Below are positions 16,322 to 26,172 of a stretch of 64,000 bases of DNA, in pieces. The notes beneath the pieces were generated by a model. That model was not told the DNA's origin. It did not search any database and saw only the letters and a list, made by a program, of their open reading frames with translations. The position numbers and the translations under genes were made by a program. The stretch's first letter is position 1, and the number at the start of each line of letters is the position of its first letter. This DNA is from Kerstersia gyiorum (lineage in GTDB: Bacteria; Pseudomonadota; Gammaproteobacteria; Burkholderiales; Burkholderiaceae_B). The stretch covers positions 372,001 through 436,000 of the forward strand of contig NZ_SGWZ01000003.1 of assembly GCF_004216755.1 (NCBI RefSeq), written 5' to 3'.

Positions 16322-17713
16322 CTACTCCAGGCCCCGGCTCAACTCCACCCGGTTGCGTCCCAGATGCTTGGCACGGTACAGCGCCTGGTCTGCCGCCTTG
16401 AGCAGCAACAGATAATCCGGGTGCCCGGCATACAGGGCCACCCCTATGCTCAAAGTCATGTTCAGATGAATATCCTGCCCCAGTGGAATCCGCTCGTTTT
16501 CAGCCCGGCGCCGCAGGTTCTCGGCGACCAGCATGGCCGTTTCCGGCTCGACATCCACCAGCACGACCAGGAACTCCTCCCCGCCCAGGCGGAACAGGTA
16601 GTCGCTGCTGCGCACCGCCTGCGACATGAACAGCCCGACGTGGCGCAACGCCGCGTCGCCACCATCGTGACCGTACTCGTCGTTGATACGCTTGAAGTGG
16701 TCGATATCCACCATGAGCACCGCCAGGCCGCAGCCATTGGTACGGGCGAATTCGATCTCGCGATTCATGATCACCTGGAGATACTTCCGGTTCAGCAGCC
16801 GCGTCAGCACGTCCCGGCCAGACTCCAGGTAGCCGGCCTGCTGAAACAGGCCTTCAAGCAAAAAACCCACCGTGCGGCAATGGTCCCGGATCCGTCGCAG
16901 CACCTCCACCTGGCCGGCGTCCTTGCCTTCGCTGCTGCCGGCCATGCTGCCCAACTGGCTTGCGGCGGCATCGACCCGGTCGATTTCCGCAAGAATGGAC
17001 GCCACATCCGCGCTGCCTTCGAAGGCATGAGCCGCCTTGTGCGTAAACCACAGCCCGAACTCGGACTTGCCCAGCAGGGGCAGGTTGGCGCGCGCCTGGT
17101 TCACTGCGACTTCATACATGAACTGGTTTTCCCAGCCCAGCAGCGCCGCACGCTGTTTTTCGCGCTCGGCGCCGATATCCTGGGAAATCGCAAACAGCCG
17201 GTAGGCTTCCTCCGCCCGGGAATTGCGGTCGTGCGACACAGCATAGGACTGGCACATCACTTCCATGGCCAGCGACGTCAGCTCCGCCACATAGGCCACG
17301 GCATTCGTGCGCTGCACCACATCGACATCCTGCAGGCGCGCGAAAATGGCTTCATTGAGCGCCCGCGTGCCCCGCATGACCAAATGCGTAGGAATGCCGA
17401 TACGGGCATGCACGCCGCCGACACGTTTCTGGTAGGCGACAGTGCCTTCGTAATCCCCATTCAGGGCTACCGAAAATACCCCTTCCAGCCAGGCTTGCAA
17501 AGCCGGGTGCAAACGATTCTGCACCAGTTGGGCAGACAGGAAAAACGAGGCAGCGGCATCTTGCATCATCTGCTCATAGAACCGCGTCGCCAGAAATGCC
17601 TTGTGCTCCCGGACGATGCCCTGCACCAGCACCCAGATGTCTTCCCCGTAACGACCACAAATGCGGCGCCAATCGGCAACCCACTCCTCAGGCGAGGTAT
17701 TTTTTCTTAACAT
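16322..17713 (-). CDS. Globin-coupled sensor diguanylate cyclase (BpeGReg/DosC type)
   Basis: 463 aa from ATG 17713 (AAGG 7 nt upstream; another ATG at 17731 has no SD). The N-terminal sensor globin (about 1-155) holds the likely heme-proximal His in RVGGVHARIGIP (about residue 102, where DosC and BpeGReg have it near 98-99). A helical middle domain follows, then a C-terminal GGDEF domain with the active RLGGEEF loop and the upstream RSSD inhibitory (I) site. It makes cyclic di-GMP in response to O2 and is subject to product inhibition. In Bordetella the orthologous enzyme affects biofilm formation. Confidence 0.93.
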   Translation of the reverse strand: MLRKNTSPEEWVADWRRICGRYGEDIWVLVQGIVREHKAFLATRFYEQMMQDAAASFFLSAQLVQNRLHPALQAWLEGVFSVALNGDYEGTVAYQKRVGGVHARIGIPTHLVMRGTRALNEAIFARLQDVDVVQRTNAVAYVAELTSLAMEVMCQSYAVSHDRNSRAEEAYRLFAISQDIGAEREKQRAALLGWENQFMYEVAVNQARANLPLLGKSEFGLWFTHKAAHAFEGSADVASILAEIDRVDAAASQLGSMAGSSEGKDAGQVEVLRRIRDHCRTVGFLLEGLFQQAGYLESGRDVLTRLLNRKYLQVIMNREIEFARTNGCGLAVLMVDIDHFKRINDEYGHDGGDAALRHVGLFMSQAVRSSDYLFRLGGEEFLVVLVDVEPETAMLVAENLRRRAENERIPLGQDIHLNMTLSIGVALYAGHPDYLLLLKAADQALYRAKHLGRNRVELSRGLE

Positions 17714-17776
17714 TTCAAAACCTTGCTTCATGTATCAATATTCTGGCATGGAAGCGAACTCGGCTGGAAGATACGA

Positions 17777-17808
17777 CCAGAAAAAAACGACCAGAAACTA
17801 TCCAGAAA
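17777..17808. repeat. Three CCAGAAA direct repeats in a divergent promoter region
   Basis: CCAGAAA at 17777, 17791 and 17802 between the cyclase and efflux genes. Might be regulator binding iterons; no further support. Confidence 0.3.
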
Positions 17809-17969
17809 ATGCCATGCGGAGTCAAAACATTGGGAATATCCGATGGCTGCCAATGCCAAAAGACCTCGCCCGGCATGGCTGAAACAAGGCGGAACAAGAA
17901 GCAACCGTATTTCCGTCCTCTTTTCAACAGCGCTGGCATAATTCAGCCGACCGTCCCTGGTGCCTGGAC

Positions 17970-19130
17970 ATGAACCCCGATCTCACCTCGCCTAACGCCA
18001 TGCCGACCTGCTCCCGACCTGCGCTCCCTTCTGCCCGACGCGTCATGCCCGGCATGATGCTGGCCATGACCCTGGCCCTGGCCGGCCTGCTTGCCGCCTG
18101 CGAGCGCACGCCTCCGGCAGCGCCCGGCGCCGTTCCGGTACGCCTGGAGTCCGTGGGCAGCCGCGCCCCTGCTGCAGCTGTCTCTCTGCCCGGCGTCGTC
18201 GCGGCACGCACGGAAAGCCAGCTGGGCCTGCGGGTTGGCGGCCGCCTGGCCAGCCGTCCCGTCGACCGTGGCGCCACAGTCCGCCAGGGCGATATCCTTG
18301 CCACCCTGGACCCCATCCCCCTGCAACTGGCGGTACAGGCCGCCGAAGCCCAGTTGGCACAGGCGCGCAGCGCACTGGAACAGGCACGCAGCGACGTCAC
18401 GCGCAACCGCCAGCTGGTGGCGCGCGGCGCCATCGCCAGGGCCGATTTCGAGCGCATGGAAACGGCAGCTGCCACCGCCGCCGCGCAATCACGGGCAGCC
18501 GCCAGCCAACTGGAGCGTGCCCGTACCGACCTGGGCGACGCCACCTTGCGCGCCCCGCATGACGGCGTGGTGACCGCCGCCTGGGCCGAACCGGGCCAGG
18601 TCATTGCCGCCGGCGCGCCGGTTGTCTCACTCGCCTATGCCGGAGAACTGGAAATCCAGGCAGACCTGCCGGAACATCTGGTCGCCAGCATCTCGCCCGG
18701 CGCCGCTGCGCAAGTGGCCCTCCTGGAACAGCCGGCGCAGAAGTTTCCTGCCAGCGTGCGAGAAGTCTCGCCCGCTGCCGACACCACCACGCGCACCTTC
18801 AGGGTACGCCTGACCGTACCAGGCCTGGACCAAGCCGCACGCCTGGGCATGAGCGCCACAGTGACCCTGCCGCGGCAGGCAACGGGTGACACTCCCGCCT
18901 GGACCTTGCCACTTTCTGCCCTGTTGCAGCAGGACGGCCAGACCGCAGTCTGGGTCCTGCCGCCGGAATCCTCCCGGCTGGAACTTCGCCCCGTCACCGT
19001 GGGCCGCCTGGGCGCCGATGACTTCACCGTCACCGCCGGCCTGGCGGCCGGTGAGCGCGTCGTGACGGCTGGCGTCCATCGCCTGGACGCTCAGCTGGAA
19101 GTCAAACCCTGGGACGGCCGCCTGCCATGA
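17970..19130 (+). CDS. RND efflux periplasmic adaptor (MFP) lipoprotein
   Basis: 386 aa. Hydrophobic signal with lipobox LLAAC (Cys44 from this ATG; internal ATGs at 18000 or 18045 would give a more usual signal length). The barrel-sandwich/lipoyl halves flank an alpha-hairpin coiled coil (LAVQAAEAQLAQARSALEQA onward), followed by beta-barrel and membrane-proximal domains. It links the RND pump to an outer-membrane channel. It overlaps the pump gene by ATGA. No TolC-family gene is nearby. Confidence 0.9.
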   Translation: MNPDLTSPNAMPTCSRPALPSARRVMPGMMLAMTLALAGLLAACERTPPAAPGAVPVRLESVGSRAPAAAVSLPGVVAARTESQLGLRVGGRLASRPVDRGATVRQGDILATLDPIPLQLAVQAAEAQLAQARSALEQARSDVTRNRQLVARGAIARADFERMETAAATAAAQSRAAASQLERARTDLGDATLRAPHDGVVTAAWAEPGQVIAAGAPVVSLAYAGELEIQADLPEHLVASISPGAAAQVALLEQPAQKFPASVREVSPAADTTTRTFRVRLTVPGLDQAARLGMSATVTLPRQATGDTPAWTLPLSALLQQDGQTAVWVLPPESSRLELRPVTVGRLGADDFTVTAGLAAGERVVTAGVHRLDAQLEVKPWDGRLP

Positions 19131-22100
19131 GCCATTTCAACCTGTCGGCCTGGGGGCTGCGTCACGGCGCCCTGGTGCTGTTCGCCATGCTGATGTCGCT
19201 GGTGCTGGGCGTCCAGGCCTATTTTCAGCTGGGACGCTCGGAGGACCCGGAAATGACCATCATGGTCATGACCCTGGATGTCGCGTGGCCAGGCGCCAGC
19301 ACCGAGGAAATGCAACAGCAGGTGGTGGAAAAAATCCAGCGCACGCTGCAGGAAGTGCCCTACTACGACTACGTCAACAGCTATGTCCGCCCCGGCCGCG
19401 CCACTCTCTTCCTGGTCCTGAAGGACTGGGCCGGCAAGGAAGCCATTCATGAAAGCTGGTACCAGGCCAGGAAACGCGTCGGCGACATGCTTTACACCTT
19501 GCCCGAGGGCGTCATCGGCCCATTCTTCAACGACGACTTCGGCGACACCTTCGGCTCCATCTATGCTTTCCATGCCGATGGCTTCGACGACGCCACCATG
19601 AAGCAGGTGCTGCTGGCCGCGCGCGAGCACGTGCTGGCCCTGCCGGATGTCTCCAAGGCCACGCTGCTGGGCGTGCAGGACCAGCGCTTCTACCTGGAAT
19701 TCAGCCACGCCCGGCTGGCGCAACTCGGCCTGTCACCGGACCAGGTGCTGGCCAGCCTGGCGCAACGCAATATCGTCATGCCTGCCGGCACGGTAGAAGG
19801 CCCGCGCGCGCGCATCGCCGCACGCGTGGACGGCGCCGTGCGCAGCATCGAGGATATCGAGAACACGCCAGTTTCCGCCAATGGCCGGACTTTCCGCCTG
19901 GGAGACATCGCAACCGTCACCCGGGGCTTCATAGACCCGCCCGAGTTCTCGATGCGCCGCGACGGCGAGCGCGTCACCGGGCTGGCGGTTTCCATGGTCG
20001 AAGGAGGCGACATCCTGAGGCTGGGACGGCAATTGCAGGAAACCATGGATGCGTTCCAGCGCCAGTTGCCCGCCGGCATCCAGATCGAGAAAATCGTCGA
20101 TCAGCCCACCCTGGTGGATCACTCCATCAACGAATTCCTCGGCCACTTCCTGCTGGCACTGGCGATCGTGCTGGCGGTCAGCCTCATGGCCCTGGGGCTG
20201 CGCACCGGCATCGTCGTTGCGCTCTCGGTGCCATTGGTGCTGGGCATCACCTTCTTCATCATGTGGCGCATGGGCATACATTTGCACCGGGTATCGCTCG
20301 GCGCGCTGATCATCGCGCTGGGCCTGCTGGTCGATGACGCCATCATCGCCGTGGAGATGATGCTGGTGAAAATGGAACAAGGCTGGGACCGCTTCCGCGC
20401 CGCTTCCTTTGCCTGGACGTCCACGGCCTTCCCGATGCTGACCGGCACCCTGATTACTGTCGCCGGTTTCGTCCCGGTCGGTTTCGCACGCTCTTCGACC
20501 AGCGAATTCACGCAATCCATCTTCTGGGTGGTCGGCATTTCGCTGATCGTATCGTGGCTTGTGGCCGTCCTCTTCACGCCCTACCTGGGCGCCAAGCTGC
20601 TGCCCGACATGCCGGCGCACAGCGGCCAATCCAAGCCGGAAAGCCCCGCGCGCCAGCGCATGCGCCGCTGGTTCGCATCCCACATAGACTGGTGCGTGGC
20701 GCATCGCAAGACCGTGCTAATCACCACCACCCTGGCATTCTTTGCCTCGGTTGCCGCATTCACCCTGGTGCCCAAGCAATTCTTCCCGGATTCACCGCGC
20801 GAGGAAATCCTGATCGACGTTCACCTGGAAGAAGGCGCCAGCTACGCCGCCACGCTGTCCGAAACCCTGGCCGTCGAGCAAATGCTGCGCGACGATGCAC
20901 GCGTCGGCCATTACACCGCCTATGTCGGCGGCGGCGCCCCGCGCTTCTACCTGGCGCTGGAACCGGAATTGCCCAAGCTGAACTACGCCCAGCTGATCGT
21001 CTACCCGAAAGATATCCGCGATACGCCTACGCTGGCCCGTGAACTGCGCGAACAGTTGCGCGAACGCTTCGCCCATATCCGTACCCGCGTCTACCTGCTG
21101 GAACTCGGACCGCCCGTCGGCTACCCGGTGCAGTTCCGCGTGCGCGGCGCCGACCCCGACACCGTGCGCGGCATCGCCTACCAGGTACGCGACATCATGC
21201 GCGGGCATCCGCATATCCGCGATGTCAACCTGCAGTGGAATGAACGGACCAAGGCCGTCCGCCTGGTGGTCGACCAGGACCGGGCCCAGGCGCTGGGCCT
21301 GAGTACCCAGGCCATTGCCCAGACGCTACAGACCATGTTGAGCGGCCATACCGTCACCCAGGTGCGCGAAGGCGACGAACTGATAGACGTGGTGGCCCGT
21401 GCCGTGCCGGACGAACGCCTGGACGCCGCCAGGCTGGACGAAATCAGCCTGCGCAGCGCCAGCGGCGCCGTCGTGCCGCTGGGCCAGGTGGCCCGCCTGC
21501 AGCCGGAACTGGAAGAAGGCGGCCTGTGGCTGCGTGACCGCCTGCCAACGCTCTCGGTCCGGGCAGACGTGGCCGACGCCCAGGCACCCGATGTCTCGGC
21601 CGAAATCGAACCCATGCTGGCGGAACTGCGCGCCAGCCTGCCCGTGGGCTACACCATAGACACTGGCGGCTCATTCGAGGAAAGCGCCAAGGCCAACGGC
21701 GCCATCGCGCTGGTGATACCGCTGATGTTGCTGCTCTGGGCGATGTTCCTCATGATCCAGCTGCAAAGCTTCAGCCGCATGTTCATGGTGCTGCTCACTG
21801 CGCCGCTGGGCATGATGGGGGTCAGCCTGGGCCTGCTGATCACGCAAGTCCCCTTCGGCTTCGTCGCCACCCTGGGCGTCATTGCCCTGGCCGGCATGGT
21901 CATGCGCAATGCCGTGATCCTGGTCGACCAGATCGACCGCGACATCGCGCAAGGAGATCCCCGCTGGGAAGCCATCATCCATGCCACCATGCGCCGCACC
22001 CGCCCGGTCGTCCTGACTGCGCTGGCGGCCATCCTGGCCATGATCCCACTGACGCTTTCTGTTCTCTGGCGGCCCATGGCGATTTCCATCATGGGCGGCC

Positions 22101-22234
22101 TGGCGGTAGCCACGGTGCTCACGCTGTTCGTCGTGCCGGCACTCTATGCCGCCTGGTTTCACGTGCGACGCGATGAACCGGCCGCGCCCGCCAGCGGCAC
22201 GCCCTCTGCCCCGGATACATCAACCCCGCATTGA
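19127..22234 (+). CDS. RND efflux permease
   Basis: 1035 aa, AcrB/MexF-superfamily size. The duplicated 12-TM architecture is visible. The TM4 proton-relay region reads ALGLLVDDAIIAVEMM (paired Asp), and large periplasmic porter/docking domains lie at about 30-330 and 560-860. It sits in an operon with the adaptor directly upstream. The divergence from AcrB proper (FNLSAWGLRHGALVLFAMLM start, few aromatics in the pocket region visible) suggests a VexF/TriC-like subgroup. Substrates unknown. Confidence 0.92.
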   Translation: MSHFNLSAWGLRHGALVLFAMLMSLVLGVQAYFQLGRSEDPEMTIMVMTLDVAWPGASTEEMQQQVVEKIQRTLQEVPYYDYVNSYVRPGRATLFLVLKDWAGKEAIHESWYQARKRVGDMLYTLPEGVIGPFFNDDFGDTFGSIYAFHADGFDDATMKQVLLAAREHVLALPDVSKATLLGVQDQRFYLEFSHARLAQLGLSPDQVLASLAQRNIVMPAGTVEGPRARIAARVDGAVRSIEDIENTPVSANGRTFRLGDIATVTRGFIDPPEFSMRRDGERVTGLAVSMVEGGDILRLGRQLQETMDAFQRQLPAGIQIEKIVDQPTLVDHSINEFLGHFLLALAIVLAVSLMALGLRTGIVVALSVPLVLGITFFIMWRMGIHLHRVSLGALIIALGLLVDDAIIAVEMMLVKMEQGWDRFRAASFAWTSTAFPMLTGTLITVAGFVPVGFARSSTSEFTQSIFWVVGISLIVSWLVAVLFTPYLGAKLLPDMPAHSGQSKPESPARQRMRRWFASHIDWCVAHRKTVLITTTLAFFASVAAFTLVPKQFFPDSPREEILIDVHLEEGASYAATLSETLAVEQMLRDDARVGHYTAYVGGGAPRFYLALEPELPKLNYAQLIVYPKDIRDTPTLARELREQLRERFAHIRTRVYLLELGPPVGYPVQFRVRGADPDTVRGIAYQVRDIMRGHPHIRDVNLQWNERTKAVRLVVDQDRAQALGLSTQAIAQTLQTMLSGHTVTQVREGDELIDVVARAVPDERLDAARLDEISLRSASGAVVPLGQVARLQPELEEGGLWLRDRLPTLSVRADVADAQAPDVSAEIEPMLAELRASLPVGYTIDTGGSFEESAKANGAIALVIPLMLLLWAMFLMIQLQSFSRMFMVLLTAPLGMMGVSLGLLITQVPFGFVATLGVIALAGMVMRNAVILVDQIDRDIAQGDPRWEAIIHATMRRTRPVVLTALAAILAMIPLTLSVLWRPMAISIMGGLAVATVLTLFVVPALYAAWFHVRRDEPAAPASGTPSAPDTSTPH

Positions 22235-22362
22235 GCCCTGCTTCCCGCACCCGCCTGCCCGCGCCACTTTTCCGGCGCAGGCAGGCGGCGTCCGGCCATG
22301 CCTGGCGCACCCAACAGCAGCGGGACTCGCGCTATGATGGACGCTCACTCTAGCGTGCCGAC

Positions 22363-22749
22363 ATGCCTGTCCTGTTCCCCCATTCCGCCCCTGTTTCCGG
22401 CGCCGCTCCTGCGACGGCGCGACGACTGATCGCCTGTTTCTGCGCCGACTGGTGCGACACCTGCCGGGCCTACCTGCCTGCGCTCGAAGCCTTGTCGGAA
22501 AAATACCCGGAAGACTGCTTCGCCTGGATAGATATCGAGGACCAGCCGGAATTCCTGGGAGACGTGGATGTGGAGAACTTCCCCACGCTACTGGTCATGG
22601 AAGGCACACGCACGATTTTCTTCGGCCCCATGCTGCCGCATATCGGGCACCTGGACCGCCTGCTCGCCCAGCCGCCCGCCGACGCCAACGTCAGCCACGA
22701 CCTGCCGGACGTGCGCGCCCTGTTGCAACAGGCCGTCGAGGCGTCCTGA
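22363..22749 (+). CDS. Thioredoxin-like protein
   Basis: 128 aa. Thioredoxin fold with redox-active ADWCDTC (Cys31, Cys34) and the cis-Pro loop ENFPTLLVM. No signal peptide, so cytosolic. The CDTC pair differs from the CGPC of TrxA, indicating an altered redox potential or partner. It lies 128 bp downstream of the RND pump and convergent with the helicase gene. Confidence 0.85.
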   Translation: MPVLFPHSAPVSGAAPATARRLIACFCADWCDTCRAYLPALEALSEKYPEDCFAWIDIEDQPEFLGDVDVENFPTLLVMEGTRTIFFGPMLPHIGHLDRLLAQPPADANVSHDLPDVRALLQQAVEAS

Positions 22750-22820
22750 CCGAAACCAAGCGATAGGAATTTGCAGAACCGGTATCAGAGCGCGCCACAT
22801 GGCGCGCCCGACCATCAATA

Positions 22821-24308
22821 TCAGCGGCGCGGATTGCCCGAACCACCCAGCAGCACGCCCACATTGCGGGCCTTGGCCGGCACATGCCCGGCGGAATGTT
22901 CCGCCTCGGCCGGCTTGCTGCCTTCGCTGCGCGGCGCAGTCGGTGTCGCCGGCTCGTAGGGCTTGACGAAGAACTCATCAACCGGCGCAGCGCTGACGCC
23001 GTATGCGCCACTACTGCGGCCAGGACGTGCCGAGTGCGACGAATGTCCCGCATGACCCGAATGGCTCGAGGACTGTCCGGGCTCACGGCTACGGCTGCGG
23101 CTGACTGCCGGCAGGGCCAGCTCACCTCGCGGCACCGGACGGCGGATCAGCTTTTCCACATCCAGCAACAGGCGCTCATCGCCTGCCGCATAGAAGGAAA
23201 TTGCCTCGCCGCTCGCACCTGCGCGGCCAGTACGGCCGATGCGGTGTACGTAATCCTCGGCGTTGTACGGCAAATCGTAGTTGATGACGCAAGGCACCCC
23301 GGCGACATCCAGGCCACGCGCGGCAACATCAGTGGCCACCAGCACTTCCAGTTCGCCCGCCTTGAACGCCTCCAGCGCCTTCATGCGATCGGCCTGGCTT
23401 TTGTCACCGTGAATGGATTCCGCCCGCACGCCATCACGAGCCAGTTCACGCGCCAGCCGCGCCGTGCCGATCTTCGTGTTGGAAAACACGATGACCTGAC
23501 GCAGATTGCGCGACTTCACCAGATGGACCACGGCTGCCCGCTTGTCCTCGCTGCGGATCGCGTAGGCGATCTGCGTCACGGTGTCGGCGGTGGCATTGCG
23601 GCCAGCCACTTCGATTTCCACCGGGTTCTGCAGGAAAGTGCGGCCCAGCTTGCGGATTTCATTGCTGAACGTCGCCGAGAACAACAACGTCTGGCGCTGT
23701 GTCGGCAAGAGCTTGATGATGCGGTCCAGGTCGGGCAAAAAGCCCATATCCAGCATGCGATCGGCTTCGTCCAGCACCAGCAGTTGAACCTGCGACAGGT
23801 TCACAGTCTTCTGTTCGACGTGGTCCAGCAAGCGTCCGGGTGTCGCAATCAGCACTTCGCAGCCACGCCGCAGCGCTTCCTTCTGCGGTCCGATATCAAC
23901 CCCGCCGAACACCACCGTGGAACGCAAGGGCGTGTGCTGGCTGTAGCGCCGCACATTTTCCGCCACCTGGTCGGCCAGCTCGCGGGTAGGCGCCAGCATC
24001 AGGGCGCGTACCGGGTGACGCGCCGGCGACGCGCTGTGCGTGGCCAGCGGCATGAGACGATGCAGAATCGGCAGCGTGAATGCCGCCGTCTTGCCGGTGC
24101 CCGTCTGTGCCGCTCCCATCACGTCACGGCCACTGAGCACCTGCGGAATGGCCTGGGCCTGGATAGGCGTAGGCGTGAGATAGCCGGTATCGGCCACGGC
24201 CCGCAAAAGATCGGGATGCAAGCCGAAATCTGCGAAAGTCTGCGTGGATGTATCGTCCTCCGGTACGGAGGGAGTCTGTGTCTGGGTCATCAATCGAAGG
24301 TTTTGCAT
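22821..24308 (-). CDS. rhlE: DEAD-box RNA helicase, RhlE type
   Basis: 495 aa. The full motif set is visible: GAAQTGTGKTAAF (Walker A), PTRELADQV, VLDEADRMLD, FSATFS, ATDVAARGLD and HRIGRTGRAG. The C-terminus after about residue 385 is a low-complexity Ser/Arg/His tail (SRSRSREPGQSSSHSGHAGH) ending VGVLLGGSG, as in RhlE/DbpA-like helicases where basic tails hold RNA. The likely role is ribosome assembly or mRNA turnover, often at low temperature. An alternative start is the ATG at 24290. Confidence 0.92.
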   Translation of the reverse strand: MQNLRLMTQTQTPSVPEDDTSTQTFADFGLHPDLLRAVADTGYLTPTPIQAQAIPQVLSGRDVMGAAQTGTGKTAAFTLPILHRLMPLATHSASPARHPVRALMLAPTRELADQVAENVRRYSQHTPLRSTVVFGGVDIGPQKEALRRGCEVLIATPGRLLDHVEQKTVNLSQVQLLVLDEADRMLDMGFLPDLDRIIKLLPTQRQTLLFSATFSNEIRKLGRTFLQNPVEIEVAGRNATADTVTQIAYAIRSEDKRAAVVHLVKSRNLRQVIVFSNTKIGTARLARELARDGVRAESIHGDKSQADRMKALEAFKAGELEVLVATDVAARGLDVAGVPCVINYDLPYNAEDYVHRIGRTGRAGASGEAISFYAAGDERLLLDVEKLIRRPVPRGELALPAVSRSRSREPGQSSSHSGHAGHSSHSARPGRSSGAYGVSAAPVDEFFVKPYEPATPTAPRSEGSKPAEAEHSAGHVPAKARNVGVLLGGSGNPRR

Positions 24309-24568
24309 AGCCGGCCTGGGCCGGGCATCATGCGTCGCCGCAGTCGGAGCGCGTCATCGCGCCTGAAGAAAACAGCTCCGTGGGTGCAAGGGGCCACTGC
24401 AAATCCATGCAAATGACCGCCGCAGCCGGGAACCGCTACCGTGCCAGGCTGGACTGCGATCCTGCCACCCGGCACCGGGCAAAGGCGTCATTTTAGCGCA
24501 GTGTTCAAAATATGCCCGTCCGCTGTTGCAAGCGGTGCACAGAAAACGCGAATTCGGCGCGGCGCCGC

Positions 24569-24904
24569 CTATAGAAACAACGCCCGCAGGCCCCACAACG
24601 CCACCATGCCACCCAGAATCATATAGACCGTATTGCGCGTCCACAGGAAAATCGCGATGCCGGCCAGGCCCGCAAACAGCCGCACATCCAGCACCGGCCC
24701 CTGGCCCTGCGCCCAGGGCAGCAGTTCCGGCACGATAATCGCAGTCAGCGCGGCGGCCGGCGCGTAACGCAGCGCCTGGCGCACGGTATCGGGCAAAGGC
24801 AGGCGGTCGCCAAACAGCATGTAGCCACTGCGACTGATCAGGCTGCACAGCACCAGCACGGCGATCACGCCATAGGCATAGGAAGCCGGAACATTTTCCA
24901 TCAT
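24569..24904 (-). CDS. azlD: AzlD-type branched-chain amino-acid exporter small subunit
   Basis: 111 aa with four hydrophobic segments (GVIAVLVLCSLISRSGYMLF, ALRYAPAAALTAIIVPELL, VRLFAGLAGIAIFLW, TVYMILGGMVALWGLRALF), matching AzlD length and pattern. The start ATG 24904 overlaps the AzlC stop (ATGA), with AAGGAG inside the azlC end. With AzlC it forms a two-component exporter of branched-chain amino acids or related compounds. Confidence 0.9.
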   Translation of the reverse strand: MMENVPASYAYGVIAVLVLCSLISRSGYMLFGDRLPLPDTVRQALRYAPAAALTAIIVPELLPWAQGQGPVLDVRLFAGLAGIAIFLWTRNTVYMILGGMVALWGLRALFL

Positions 24905-25656
24905 TGCTCCTTGGCGCCGCCTGCGCGACGATTCAGACGGTTCTCGGCCAGGATGCCTGCCACGATGCCTGCGACCACAGCAGCCGCCAGGCCCAGGCGC
25001 AGCGGCCAGTTCTGCCCCACCCACGCAACCACCGAGGCCACAATGACAGTCAAGGCCATCGGTCGAGTACGGACCAGTGGCACGAGGATAGCCAGCAACG
25101 CCAGGACGGCGGCGAACTCCAGCGACCAATCCGACGGAATGACGCCGCCCAGGAACACGCCGATCAGCGAGAAAACCTGCCAATTGAACCAGGCTGGAAC
25201 GATCATGCCGATGTAGAACCACACCTGCTCGCGCTGCCCTGTCGGCGGCGCTTTGCCGTAGCGCGACATGAACACCACGAAGGTCAGGTCTGTCGTGAAA
25301 TAGCCGAGCGTCAGGCGCTGGCGCCAAGGCAACTGGCGGAAATAGGGTTGCAGCGCAGCGCCGAAAATCACGAAGCGCAGATTCACCATGAGCGCGGCGG
25401 CAAGGATCAGCAGCAACGGTTCGCCGGCGGCGATCATGGGCAGGGACAGCAGCTGCGCCGAACCGGCATAGACCAGCACCGTCATCCAGGTCGCCGCCCA
25501 TTCGCTCAGCCCCGATTTGACCAGCGCCACGCCTGTCACCAGGCCCCAGGTGCCGCTGGCCACCAGCGTCGGCAATATTGCCTTGACGCCTTCCATGAAA
25601 CTTTCGCGACGCACATGCCTGCGCCGCATTTCCAGCGCATCATCCCTGCCTTCCAC
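24901..25656 (-). CDS. azlC: AzlC-type branched-chain amino-acid exporter large subunit
   Basis: 251 aa from GTG 25656, selected for its SD GAAGGAGA 6 nt upstream; longer in-frame readings add arginine-rich junk. The AzlC signature region MEGVKAILPTLVASGTWGLVTGVALV and LVYAGSAQLLSLPMIAAGEP, then NLRFVIFGAALQPYF, followed by further membrane spans. Coupled to azlD by overlap. No adjacent regulator. Confidence 0.9.
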   Translation of the reverse strand: MEGRDDALEMRRRHVRRESFMEGVKAILPTLVASGTWGLVTGVALVKSGLSEWAATWMTVLVYAGSAQLLSLPMIAAGEPLLLILAAALMVNLRFVIFGAALQPYFRQLPWRQRLTLGYFTTDLTFVVFMSRYGKAPPTGQREQVWFYIGMIVPAWFNWQVFSLIGVFLGGVIPSDWSLEFAAVLALLAILVPLVRTRPMALTVIVASVVAWVGQNWPLRLGLAAAVVAGIVAGILAENRLNRRAGGAKEQ

Positions 25657-25914
25657 TTCCTGTCTCCTTCCTCGCCCGTCGGCCGGGCGGGCCTGCATTC
25701 TTTTTATTCCTGACCCAGCGCCTGCGCCGATGCCTGCCGCCGCGCCATGAGCGTGGCAAGAAAGCACCAGCGGTAAAACCCTTGCTTTTGAACGCACTTT
25801 GCGCCGGTCACGTTGATACAATGACGCCTGAGTTTTCATTGCCTGAATTTCAGGTGCCAGCGTAGCATGCCGGCAGCGCATGCCACCCGCGCCCACCATT
25901 ATGCAGGAACAAGC

Positions 25915-26145
25915 ATGAGCATCAATCAGACCTCCTCCGCCGGCGCGGCCGACGCCCACGCGCCCGAAGCCATCGAAGTCGACGCCGACGCACTCCCGGT
26001 TTACTGTCCCGGCCCGCATGCTCCGGCCTGGAGCATGCACCCGCGCGTCTTCCTGGACGTCACCCGCACCGGCTCGGCCAGCTGTCCGTACTGTGGCGCG
26101 GTTTACCGGCTCAAGCCCGGCGCTGCCGCACCACACCACCACTGA
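25915..26145 (+). CDS. Zinc-finger (zf-CHCC) small protein
   Basis: 76 aa from ATG 25915 with SD AGGA. The CHCC pattern is visible: VYCPGP, then SMHPRVFLDV, then SCPYCGAVYRL, i.e. Cys, His and a CxxC pair as in the NDUFS6/zf-CHCC family. Short proteins of this family are common in betaproteobacteria and their function is not established; a role in Fe-S or respiratory complex assembly has been suggested by the NDUFS6 relation. Confidence 0.85.
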   Translation: MSINQTSSAGAADAHAPEAIEVDADALPVYCPGPHAPAWSMHPRVFLDVTRTGSASCPYCGAVYRLKPGAAAPHHH

Positions 26146-26172
26146 TCCAGTCTTCCATGTACCGCTGCCATC

